5,907 nt of DNA from Candidatus Woesearchaeota archaeon (GTDB lineage Archaea; Nanobdellota; Nanobdellia; Woesearchaeales; ARS49), in NCBI GenBank assembly GCA_016203425.1, contig JACQMU010000088.1, forward strand, positions 1 to 5,907, written 5' to 3'. Within the stretch, counting starts at the first letter, position 1. Each line of letters starts with the position of its first letter. This document shows positions 1 to 4,281 of the stretch, piece after piece. A program made the position numbers and the translations under genes. The notes beneath the pieces are model-generated. The model searched no databases. It was not told the origin of the DNA and saw only the letters and a program-made list of their open reading frames with translations.

Positions 1-60
1 CACCCACTTAGGGACTAGGCCCTCAACCTAGCGCATTTGACCAGGCTCTGCCACCTCCGC
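1..60 (-). tRNA. trnL: tRNA-Leu (anticodon GAG), 5' part only
   Basis: Read on the minus strand, position 60 is base 1 of a class II tRNA. There is a seven-base 5' acceptor strand GCGGAGG, then T8, and a three-pair D stem (G10-C25, C11-G24, A12-T23) whose loop holds A14, G15 and GG18-19. The five-pair anticodon stem CTAGG/CCTAG closes the loop TTGAGGG. The anticodon GAG (plus positions 22-24) reads CUC and CUU leucine codons. After the anticodon arm comes the start of a long variable arm, with CCC and GGG able to pair around TAAGT, which is typical of tRNA-Leu. The T arm and 3' acceptor strand lie outside the window. It begins 6 nt after the rpoD stop with no room for a promoter, so it is probably cotranscribed and released by RNase P. 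Confidence 0.93.
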
Positions 61-66
61 ATGGTT

Positions 67-867
67 TTATTTTGATAGTTTGTCATCAAGTTCTGTTAGC
101 AGTTCTCTGAACTGGTCTGTTGCTGCGCTTAGTATTTCTGTAGGGGTTAATTGTCCCCATGGCTCGAGGTGCATGACAAACTCTGTTTGGCTTGGTGTTA
201 CTTTGACTGAATTGTTTTCTGCAATGTCTACGCAGGCGTTGCAGAGTGTGCATTTTAGGTAATTTTCTTTATTGATTACGAGTTTTCCGTCTTTTGTGTT
301 GTAGACTGAGACTGGGCAGCTTTTTGCCACTGCTTCTGCGTTTGTGCATTTTTTGTCGTCTATTTCTATGATTGGTTTGTGTTTGTACCATATGAGGCAC
401 GGGCTCCATTTCATGTGTTGTTTGCCTTGCCCTAAGACTGCGGTTGCTTCAAATTCGAGTTCTTGTCCTTTTAGGAGTTTGACTATTGGTGTTTTTGTGT
501 GTGCCGGCTTGATTTTTGGGTCTTTTATTTTGAGGTCTTCTGCATAGACTGTGCATGGTCCTTTTGCGCTGAGGATGATTTTGACGCTGCATCGTGCGCA
601 TCCTTCTCCGTTGCATTTGCATTTGCTTGGCAGGTTGTATGTTTTTATGTCTGTTTCTAGCGCAATGAGTCCTAATCTGTGCGCGATTGTTTCTTCGTAT
701 AATGCTGAATTGTTTTTTGTGAATTCAACGTCTTCGATTGCGAGTGTTGGTACTGATTCTGTCATGAATCGTCTGATTGAGTTGACAAATGCTGCGCTTG
801 TGTTTTTTATCAGGAATTGTACTCTGCCTGAGTTTTTGTCTTTTGTTACTAATTCTATGTCTGTCAT
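67..867 (-). CDS. rpoD: DNA-directed RNA polymerase subunit D (Rpo3)
   Basis: Archaeal RNA polymerase assembly subunit, the counterpart of eukaryotic RPB3 and half of bacterial alpha; it pairs with subunit L to nucleate the enzyme. It has 266 residues, a normal length for forms with a ferredoxin-like insert. The N-terminal dimerisation part includes FVNSIRRFMTESVPTLAIEDVEF (about 27-49) and ETIAHRLGLIAL (59-70). A cysteine knuckle, CKCNGEGCARC, lies at 83-93. The insert (about 165-225) is a degenerate two-cluster ferredoxin. Motif 1 keeps only C174 and C184-P, with Ala177 and Val180 in the middle positions. Motif 2 keeps C206, C209 and C212 but has Ala216. C184 plus C206/C209/C212 is a full ligand set for one [4Fe-4S] cluster; the second cluster site is lost. 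The ATG follows the rps11 stop directly (TAAATG) and has a strong Shine-Dalgarno site. Confidence 0.96.
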   Translation of the reverse strand: MTDIELVTKDKNSGRVQFLIKNTSAAFVNSIRRFMTESVPTLAIEDVEFTKNNSALYEETIAHRLGLIALETDIKTYNLPSKCKCNGEGCARCSVKIILSAKGPCTVYAEDLKIKDPKIKPAHTKTPIVKLLKGQELEFEATAVLGQGKQHMKWSPCLIWYKHKPIIEIDDKKCTNAEAVAKSCPVSVYNTKDGKLVINKENYLKCTLCNACVDIAENNSVKVTPSQTEFVMHLEPWGQLTPTEILSAATDQFRELLTELDDKLSK

Positions 868-1266
868 TTAGACCCTCCTACCTCGTTTGCCTCCTTTTTT
901 TCTGCATCCGCCGTGGGGTATTGGTGTTACGTCTTCGATGAGTCCTATGCGTAGTCCCATGCGTGATAGTGCGCGTATTGCTGCTTGTGCTCCTGGTCCT
1001 GGATTGTTTGGCCCGTTGTGGCCTCCTGGAGCTCTTACTTTGACGTGTATGCCGGTTATTCCTTTTTCCATTGCTGTTTCTGCTGCTTTTTTTGCTGCCA
1101 TCATTGCTGCTGTTGGTGAGCTTTCCATTCTGTCTGCTTTGACCATCATGCCGCCTGATGCTGCGGCTACTGTTTCGTTTCCTGTTATGTCTGTTATGTG
1201 GATTATTGTGTCGTTGTATGATGCGTAAATGTGGCACAACCCCCACCGTGTGTTGTCTGGTCTCAT
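868..1266 (-). CDS. rps11: 30S ribosomal protein uS11
   Basis: Small-subunit protein of the platform, bound to 16S rRNA near the mRNA exit side. At 132 residues it is of normal archaeal length. It begins with [22 protein letters not shown] (8-29), followed by the conserved [10 protein letters not shown] segment (38-46), the Ala/Met-rich helix (52-66), the [16 protein letters not shown] signature (85-100) and the basic tail [17 protein letters not shown] (116-132). The ATG overlaps the rps4 stop by four bases (ATGA), so translation is probably coupled. A GAGG about 7 nt upstream, inside the rps4 tail, is a moderate Shine-Dalgarno match. The stop codon touches the rpoD start codon. Confidence 0.97.
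   Translation of the reverse strand: MRPDNTRWGLCHIYASYNDTIIHITDITGNETVAAASGGMMVKADRMESSPTAAMMAAKKAAETAMEKGITGIHVKVRAPGGHNGPNNPGPGAQAAIRALSRMGLRIGLIEDVTPIPHGGCRKKGGKRGRRV
873..878 (-). promoter_or_regulatory. Shine-Dalgarno site for rpoD
   Basis: On the minus strand GGAGGG lies just upstream of the rpoD ATG, complementary to the archaeal 16S 3' end. It is embedded in the last codons of rps11 (AGG AGG GTC TAA), so the Arg-Arg-Val tail of uS11 also serves as the ribosome binding site of the next gene. It supports the ATG at 867 as the rpoD start. Confidence 0.75.
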
Positions 1267-1787
1267 TTTTTTGCCTCGACTGTTCTTGCAGGGTGTTCTG
1301 TGTTTGTTAATGGTGATGTTTGTGCGAATTGTATTGCTTGTTCTTCTTCTGTGCGTACGGTGTGTGATGGTCTTGTCATTTTTTTGTTTGCTATCATGAC
1401 GTGTTCGTGGGTTATGAATTGTCGTGATTGGTTCATTGTTTTTGCCAGTCCTTTTCTGACGAGTATTGTTTGTAGTCTTCGTTCGAGCAGGTCTTTGAGT
1501 GTGATTGTTAGTACGTCGTCAAGTTTTGCGTCTTGTTTGATGAGCCCCAGCCTGTTTAGTCTTTGGAGTAGTTGTGTTTTTTCTACTTTTGATTGTTGTG
1601 TTGTTGCTGCGATGAGTTTTTTTGCTTGGTTTGCAAATGTTCTTAATTGGGATGTTGTTTTCCATATTTCTGTTTTGTTTTTTAGGCCGTATTCTTTTAG
1701 GAGTGCGTTTTCTTGTTCTATGCGTTCTTTTTGCCATGGATGTCCTGGCCTTAGGAATGCGCGTCTTATTTTTCGTGGGTCGCCCAT
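1263..1787 (-). CDS. rps4: 30S ribosomal protein uS4
   Basis: Primary 16S rRNA-binding protein that starts small-subunit assembly. The 174-residue product is of usual archaeal/eukaryotic type. The N-terminal [17 protein letters not shown] (2-18) is the archaeal lead sequence (consensus GDPKK...PxHPW), followed by a helical region (about 20-95) with [38 protein letters not shown]. The S4 RNA-binding domain spans about 101-150, including [24 protein letters not shown]. The tail (150-174) is hydrophilic and not conserved. The start is fixed by an in-frame TAA immediately before the ATG and by AAGGAG upstream. Unlike its neighbours, it is separated from rps13 by a 75-nt gap, described under the micro-ORF entry. 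Confidence 0.96.
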   Translation of the reverse strand: MGDPRKIRRAFLRPGHPWQKERIEQENALLKEYGLKNKTEIWKTTSQLRTFANQAKKLIAATTQQSKVEKTQLLQRLNRLGLIKQDAKLDDVLTITLKDLLERRLQTILVRKGLAKTMNQSRQFITHEHVMIANKKMTRPSHTVRTEEEQAIQFAQTSPLTNTEHPARTVEAKK

Positions 1788-1862
1788 TTATTCATCACTC
1801 CTTGCGGTTATGTATTTATGAATAAACTGGGGTAGGAAAAACATAGTTTTTTCGTGGCCCAT
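1788..1862 (-). other. 24-codon micro-ORF filling the rps13-rps4 gap; possible decayed rps4 copy
   Basis: The gap contains one ORF that fits it exactly. Its ATG (1860-1862) touches the rps13 stop and its TAA (1788-1790) touches the rps4 ATG, giving TAAATG at both ends, the same junction as rps11-rpoD. The predicted peptide starts MGHEKTMFFLPQF and ends ARSDE; I recognise no family. The first bases nearly repeat the start of rps4: both read ATGGGC then CACGAAAAA, with rps4 having four extra bases (GACC) between. Further on TTCCTACCCCAG (1827-1838) resembles TTCCTAAGGCCAG of rps4 (1745-1757). I infer either a tandem duplication of the rps4 5' end that has decayed, or a short leader peptide coupled to rps4. 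Upstream ribosome binding is weak (GGGGG). An AT-rich dyad TTTATTCATAAA (1815-1826) could alternatively be part of an internal promoter. Confidence 0.35.
1798..1803 (-). promoter_or_regulatory. Shine-Dalgarno site for rps4
   Basis: Minus-strand AAGGAG with following TGAT matches the anti-Shine-Dalgarno complement (GGAGGTGAT) with one base missing. It lies 10 nt before the rps4 ATG at 1787, slightly long but acceptable spacing. It lies inside the 24-codon micro-ORF, so ribosomes translating that ORF would cross it. Confidence 0.65.
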
Positions 1863-2354
1863 TTAGGTTTTGCCCCCTTTCTTTGCTCCTGAGCTTAGTT
1901 TGACGCCGATTACTCGTCCTTTGTTTTTTCTGAATTTGCTTCTTGTGCGTTGTCCTCTCACTGGTTGTCCGAGGATGTGGCGTATGCCTTTGTAGCACTT
2001 GATGCGTTTCATGAATTTGATGTCATTTTCTGTGTTGAATATGAGGTCTCCTGTGATGACGTGCTTGTCAATGCCGGTTTCAAAGTCTTTTCGTCTGTTG
2101 AGCAGCCATGGTGTCATTCCGGCATCAAGTGGGTCATTGATGACTTTTTCGAGTTTTGCAACGTCTGCGTCATTGAGCGTGCCTGTTTTTCTTGTTGAAT
2201 CAATTTGTGCAAGGTTGCATACTGCGTTTGCGAATGTTACGCCTATGCCTTTTATTTTTGAGAGTGCGAAAAGTAGTGTTTTTTTGCCGTCTATGTCTGT
2301 TTGTGCAATGCGTACAAGATGTCTTAATTGTGGTTGTGTTTGTTGTTCTGCCAT
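1863..2354 (-). CDS. rps13: 30S ribosomal protein uS13
   Basis: Small-subunit head protein that contacts 16S rRNA and the 50S subunit. Starting at the ATG at 2354 it has 163 residues, the usual archaeal size. It begins MAEQQTQPQLRHLVRIAQTDIDG, matching the family's (K/R)HLVRIANTDLDG lead. The helix-hairpin-helix segment LSKIKGIGVTFANAVCN lies at 31-47, and the conserved C-terminal YKGIRHILGQPVRGQRTRSKFRKNKGRVIGV at 121-151. An in-frame ATG at 2393 would add 13 residues (MNTSVYFYRPQNK) but lies beside the TATA box, upstream of any likely transcript start, so it is not used. There is no Shine-Dalgarno site, which fits a first gene with a short or absent leader. It is the first gene of the operon. 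Confidence 0.95.
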   Translation of the reverse strand: MAEQQTQPQLRHLVRIAQTDIDGKKTLLFALSKIKGIGVTFANAVCNLAQIDSTRKTGTLNDADVAKLEKVINDPLDAGMTPWLLNRRKDFETGIDKHVITGDLIFNTENDIKFMKRIKCYKGIRHILGQPVRGQRTRSKFRKNKGRVIGVKLSSGAKKGGKT

Positions 2355-2378
2355 TTTATTTTGTGGTCTATAGAAGTA

Positions 2379-2390
2379 AACACTTGTGTT
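2379..2390. promoter_or_regulatory. Short dyad between TATA box and start site of the ribosomal operon
   Basis: AACAC-TT-GTGTT is an inverted repeat with two five-base arms, placed directly downstream of the rps13 TATA box where a repressor could block initiation. Five-base arms can occur by chance; nothing else in the sequence supports it. Confidence 0.25.
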
Positions 2391-2394
2391 CACC

Positions 2395-2402
2395 CTATAA
2401 AC
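2395..2402 (-). promoter_or_regulatory. TATA box of the rps13-rps4-rps11-rpoD operon
   Basis: Minus-strand GTTTATAG is the best TATA-like element upstream of rps13. Transcription would start about 25 nt on, near 2371-2375, leaving a leader of roughly 20 nt with no ribosome binding site. It is back to back with the tyw1 promoter, about 47 bp away. Confidence 0.6.
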
Positions 2403-2448
2403 GCCTTTTTTAGACTCGGGTTGTTGACGGTTGAAAAATGGCAGGATA

Positions 2449-2456
2449 TTTATAAA
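2449..2456 (+). promoter_or_regulatory. TATA box of the tyw1 operon
   Basis: TTTATAAA, preceded by a purine-rich stretch (GAAAAATGGCAGGA) that could act as the TFB-recognition element. Its centre is about 26 nt before the tyw1 ATG at 2479, the normal distance from an archaeal TATA box to the transcription start. The start codon should therefore be at or next to the 5' end of the message (leaderless). Confidence 0.8.
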
Positions 2457-2478
2457 TGTTCGCTTATTTGCTCTTTCT

Positions 2479-3534
2479 ATGTCGTTGGTATTGGTTGAGC
2501 AAGAAACGCAGCTTCCTGAGCATAAGCGTGAGCGTTTGGAAAAACAGCAGTATCGTCTTGTTGGGAATCATTCTGCTGTTAAGATTTGTATGTGGTGTAA
2601 GGAGAGTATTCGTGGGAAAGCAGAATGTTATAAAAACGATTTTTATGGCATTCCAAGCCATCAGTGTTTGGAGATGAGCCCTGCTATTACTTGTAATAAG
2701 CGTTGTAAGCATTGTTGGCGTGACACGAGTGTTTTTTCAACTGGCTGGGTTGGTCCTGTTGATGAGCCTAAGGATATTGTTGATAATTGTATTGGTGCTC
2801 GTTACAAGTTGTTGTTGGGTTTTGGCGGTCATCCTTCTGCTGATAGAAATAAGGTTGAGGAATCTTTTGTGCCTAAGCATGCTGCTATTTCGTTGACTGG
2901 TGAGCCTATGATGTATCCTCGGTATCCTGAATTAATCAAAGAGTTTTTCAGCAGGGGTTTTACAACGGTTTTTGCAGTTACTTCTGGCACTGTGCCTGAA
3001 ACAATTCGTGCTCTTGATATTTTTCCTACAAATATCTATCTTTCTGTTGAGGCTTGGGACAAAGAAATGTACACAAAATACTGCATTCCTGTGATTCCTG
3101 ATGCTTGGGAGAAATTTTTGGAGAGTGCGGCTTTGCTAAAAAGCGCTAAAACTCGGACAATTATGAGAATTACGTGCATGAAGGGCATTAACATGGACGC
3201 TCCTGAAAAATTCAGATTTCTCGTTGACATTATGCAGCCAGATGTTATCGAATGCAAGGCTTACGCGTGGATGGGGTATTCGCGTCAGCGTTTGTTGTTG
3301 GACAACGCCCCTGATTACGGTGAGGTGGACGCATTTGCCAGAAGACTTATGTTTGCCACCAATTACGAGATTGCCCTTTCAAAAGTTGGAAGTGATGTTG
3401 TCATGCTTCGTCGCAAAACACCAAGAATTGTTGACTGCACAACATTTATATATGAAGGGTTGGATAAAGAAAAACTGCGCCAGCAACAATTCGTGAAAGA
3501 GATTGTGGCCAAGTTGGAGGTTAAAAATGCCTGA
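2479..3534 (+). CDS. tyw1: tRNA 4-demethylwyosine synthase (Tyw1/Taw1)
   Basis: Radical-SAM enzyme that condenses carbons 2 and 3 of pyruvate with N1-methylguanosine at position 37 of tRNA-Phe, making 4-demethylwyosine, the tricyclic core of wyosine bases. The product has 351 residues, close to archaeal stand-alone forms without the eukaryotic flavodoxin domain. The N-terminal accessory Fe-S site is C37, C50 and C63, spaced 13 and 13, as I recall for the Methanocaldococcus enzyme (26/39/52), within NHSAVKICMW and CYKNDFYGIPSHQCLEMSP. The radical-SAM CxxxCxxC is C72, C76 and C79 (TCNKRCKHCWRD), and the SAM-contacting GEP segment is ISLTGEPMMYP (137-147). The barrel continues to about 320. The ATG at 2479 is chosen over an upstream TTG (2431), which lies before the TATA box. 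No Shine-Dalgarno site is present, as expected for a leaderless message. The 3' end overlaps the next gene by 8 nt. Confidence 0.95.
   Translation: MSLVLVEQETQLPEHKRERLEKQQYRLVGNHSAVKICMWCKESIRGKAECYKNDFYGIPSHQCLEMSPAITCNKRCKHCWRDTSVFSTGWVGPVDEPKDIVDNCIGARYKLLLGFGGHPSADRNKVEESFVPKHAAISLTGEPMMYPRYPELIKEFFSRGFTTVFAVTSGTVPETIRALDIFPTNIYLSVEAWDKEMYTKYCIPVIPDAWEKFLESAALLKSAKTRTIMRITCMKGINMDAPEKFRFLVDIMQPDVIECKAYAWMGYSRQRLLLDNAPDYGEVDAFARRLMFATNYEIALSKVGSDVVMLRRKTPRIVDCTTFIYEGLDKEKLRQQQFVKEIVAKLEVKNA
3516..3520 (+). promoter_or_regulatory. Shine-Dalgarno site for the first small gene
   Basis: GGAGG, followed by TT, six bases before the ATG at 3527 and inside the tyw1 3' end. It decides the start: the in-frame ATG at 3503 lies upstream of this site and would add eight residues (MWPSWRLK) that are absent from the paralogous neighbour. 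Confidence 0.75.
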
Positions 3535-3856
3535 ATACAAAACAATTGAAGCAAAAATAAAGTCTGTTGAGGGTTTTGCAGTGAAAAGATTTTTTGAGCG
3601 GTCTAAATATTCTGGTAAGTTGGAAATTGAACTTGAGCCTAACGATTCACCTGTACAATATGTCGTTATGGATGAAGTTTTTCCCCTCCAAAAAGGTGAC
3701 TTTGTGTCTGTAATGATTGATGTTTTTGCAGGCTATGTAAGTCATCCTCAATTGAGCGTTAATTGTCGTGAACTTTCTCGTGGAGAAAAAGCAGCTGTTA
3801 TTAAAAAACGTGATAAAGATAACGAAGTTGTTGCAACATATCATGGTGACAAGTAA
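3527..3856 (+). CDS. Small protein of unknown function, paralogue of the next gene
   Basis: A 109-residue soluble protein with no signal peptide or membrane segment; I do not recognise the family. It is clearly related to the following gene. Shared elements in order are Y-x-x-(I/V)-EAK-(I/V)-K-x-V-x-G near residues 4-16, LE(I/L)ELE near 32-37, a GD(F/L)V turn-and-strand near 57-60, and VVATY close to the end (101-105). The pattern of short strands with a central Gly-Asp turn suggests a small beta barrel (OB- or SH3-like) followed by a charged helix (LSRGEKAAVIKKRDKDNE), but this is only a reading of the primary sequence. It overlaps tyw1 by 8 nt and has a strong ribosome binding site, so it belongs to the tyw1 transcript. 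A role in tRNA modification is possible from context only. Confidence 0.8.
   Translation: MPEYKTIEAKIKSVEGFAVKRFFERSKYSGKLEIELEPNDSPVQYVVMDEVFPLQKGDFVSVMIDVFAGYVSHPQLSVNCRELSRGEKAAVIKKRDKDNEVVATYHGDK
3845..3849 (+). promoter_or_regulatory. Shine-Dalgarno site for the second small gene
   Basis: GGTGA, complementary to the archaeal 16S 3' end (GGAGGTGATC pairing stretch), six bases before the ATG at 3856 and inside the codons for the last residues of the preceding gene. Confidence 0.6.
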
Positions 3857-4197
3857 TGAACAAAAAAGATTACTTTATTGTTGAAGCGAAAGTTAAGGCA
3901 GTTAATGGAAAAGTTATTCATGAAGCATTGAAAGATCGTTCTGAATTAGAGCTCGAACTTGAAGATAATGCGTTTGGTGTTAAAAGTGTTGATGTTGCAG
4001 GTATGTTGCCCATTGAAGCTGGTGATTTAGTGAGAATTGGGTTTGAAAAAAGTGTTTATGTGGGGTGTTCTGTTTTTGAGGGCCACATACACAAAAATAG
4101 AACTAAAGATGATGTGAAGCAGGAAATGCGTGCTGACATTATTGAAAAAATAAAAGATGGCAAGGTTGTTGCCACATATAAGAGTGTTTTCTGGTAA
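3856..4197 (+). CDS. Small protein of unknown function, second member of the paralogous pair
   Basis: A 113-residue soluble protein of no family I recognise. It overlaps the preceding stop by one base (TAATG), so the two are probably translationally coupled. Alignment by eye with its neighbour gives DYFIVEAKVKAVNG against EYKTIEAKIKSVEG (seven of fourteen identical), SELELELED against GKLEIELEP, GMLPIEAGDLVRI against EVFPLQKGDFVSV, and IIEKIKDGKVVATY against IKKRDKDNEVVATY. The middle (VYVGCSVFEGHIHKNRT) differs most. It lacks nucleotide-binding motifs and metal-binding cysteine clusters (a single Cys). The likeliest origin is tandem duplication followed by divergence, perhaps to a heterodimer. 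It is the last gene before the separate gyrA promoter. Confidence 0.8.
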   Translation: MNKKDYFIVEAKVKAVNGKVIHEALKDRSELELELEDNAFGVKSVDVAGMLPIEAGDLVRIGFEKSVYVGCSVFEGHIHKNRTKDDVKQEMRADIIEKIKDGKVVATYKSVFW

Positions 4198-4202
4198 TCT
4201 TC

Positions 4203-4257
4203 TCGTCGACAACACAAGTTTTATAAACCACATTCACTTCATTTTTATCGTCGATAA
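4203..4257 (+). promoter_or_regulatory. Repeated TCGTCGAYAA elements bracketing the gyrA TATA box
   Basis: TCGTCGACAA (4203-4212) and TCGTCGATAA (4248-4257) are direct repeats with one mismatch, 45 bp apart, one upstream of the TATA box and one over the predicted start site. Each contains a dyad: GTCGAC in the first, and TATCG-T-CGATA (4246-4256) in the second. This layout would suit a regulator binding at two sites around the promoter. No regulator is identified. Confidence 0.35.
4220..4227 (+). promoter_or_regulatory. TATA box of gyrA
   Basis: TTTATAAA within AAGTTTTATAAACC, in the 84-nt gap after the small-gene pair. Transcription would start near 4248-4252, giving a leader of about 30 nt before the gyrA ATG at 4282. 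A weak ribosome binding site, AGGGG (4269-4273), lies 8 nt before that ATG. The same octamer is used at the tyw1 promoter. Confidence 0.75.
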
Positions 4258-4281
4258 AGACTCTTTTTAGGGGTTCTGAGT

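Larger units (their letters stand above)
1769..1865 (-). repeat. Near-direct repeat of the rps4 start, about 75 nt apart
   Basis: Plus-strand bases 1769-1778 and 1848-1857 are both TTTTTCGTGG, and bases 1783-1790 and 1858-1865 are both CCCATTTA. The first copy has four more bases (GTCG) between the two blocks, so the repeat is 18 matching bases with one 4-nt indel. One copy is the rps4 start plus the stop codon before it; the other is the micro-ORF start plus the rps13 stop. Confidence 0.6.

Noticed and set aside
878..1246. Second minus-strand frame of 122 codons inside rps11
   Set aside because: It is a shifted frame of uS11, low-complexity Arg/Asn/Ser/His rich, a by-product of A/C-rich codons.
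1231..1821. Plus-strand frame of 196 codons antisense to rps4
   Set aside because: It mirrors uS4, a clearly conserved protein. It is Cys/Ser/Phe-rich with no family likeness, and the A/C-rich coding strand of rps4 naturally leaves few stops on the opposite strand.
1808..1830. Internal TATA-like element before rps4 (minus strand)
   Set aside because: AT-rich TTTATTCATAAATA would put the transcript start almost at the ATG and remove the AAGGAG ribosome binding site, so an internal promoter is not well supported.
2355..2393. Upstream ATG extending uS13 by 13 residues
   Set aside because: It lies beside the TATA box and upstream of the likely transcription start, and the extra residues do not match the uS13 N terminus.
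2431..2478. TTG start extending Tyw1 by 16 residues
   Set aside because: It lies upstream of the TATA box, and the ATG at 2479 is at the right distance for a leaderless start.
4198..4281. Terminator after the small-gene pair
   Set aside because: The only T runs are five bases long and lie after the predicted gyrA start site; no hairpin with a T tract was seen.
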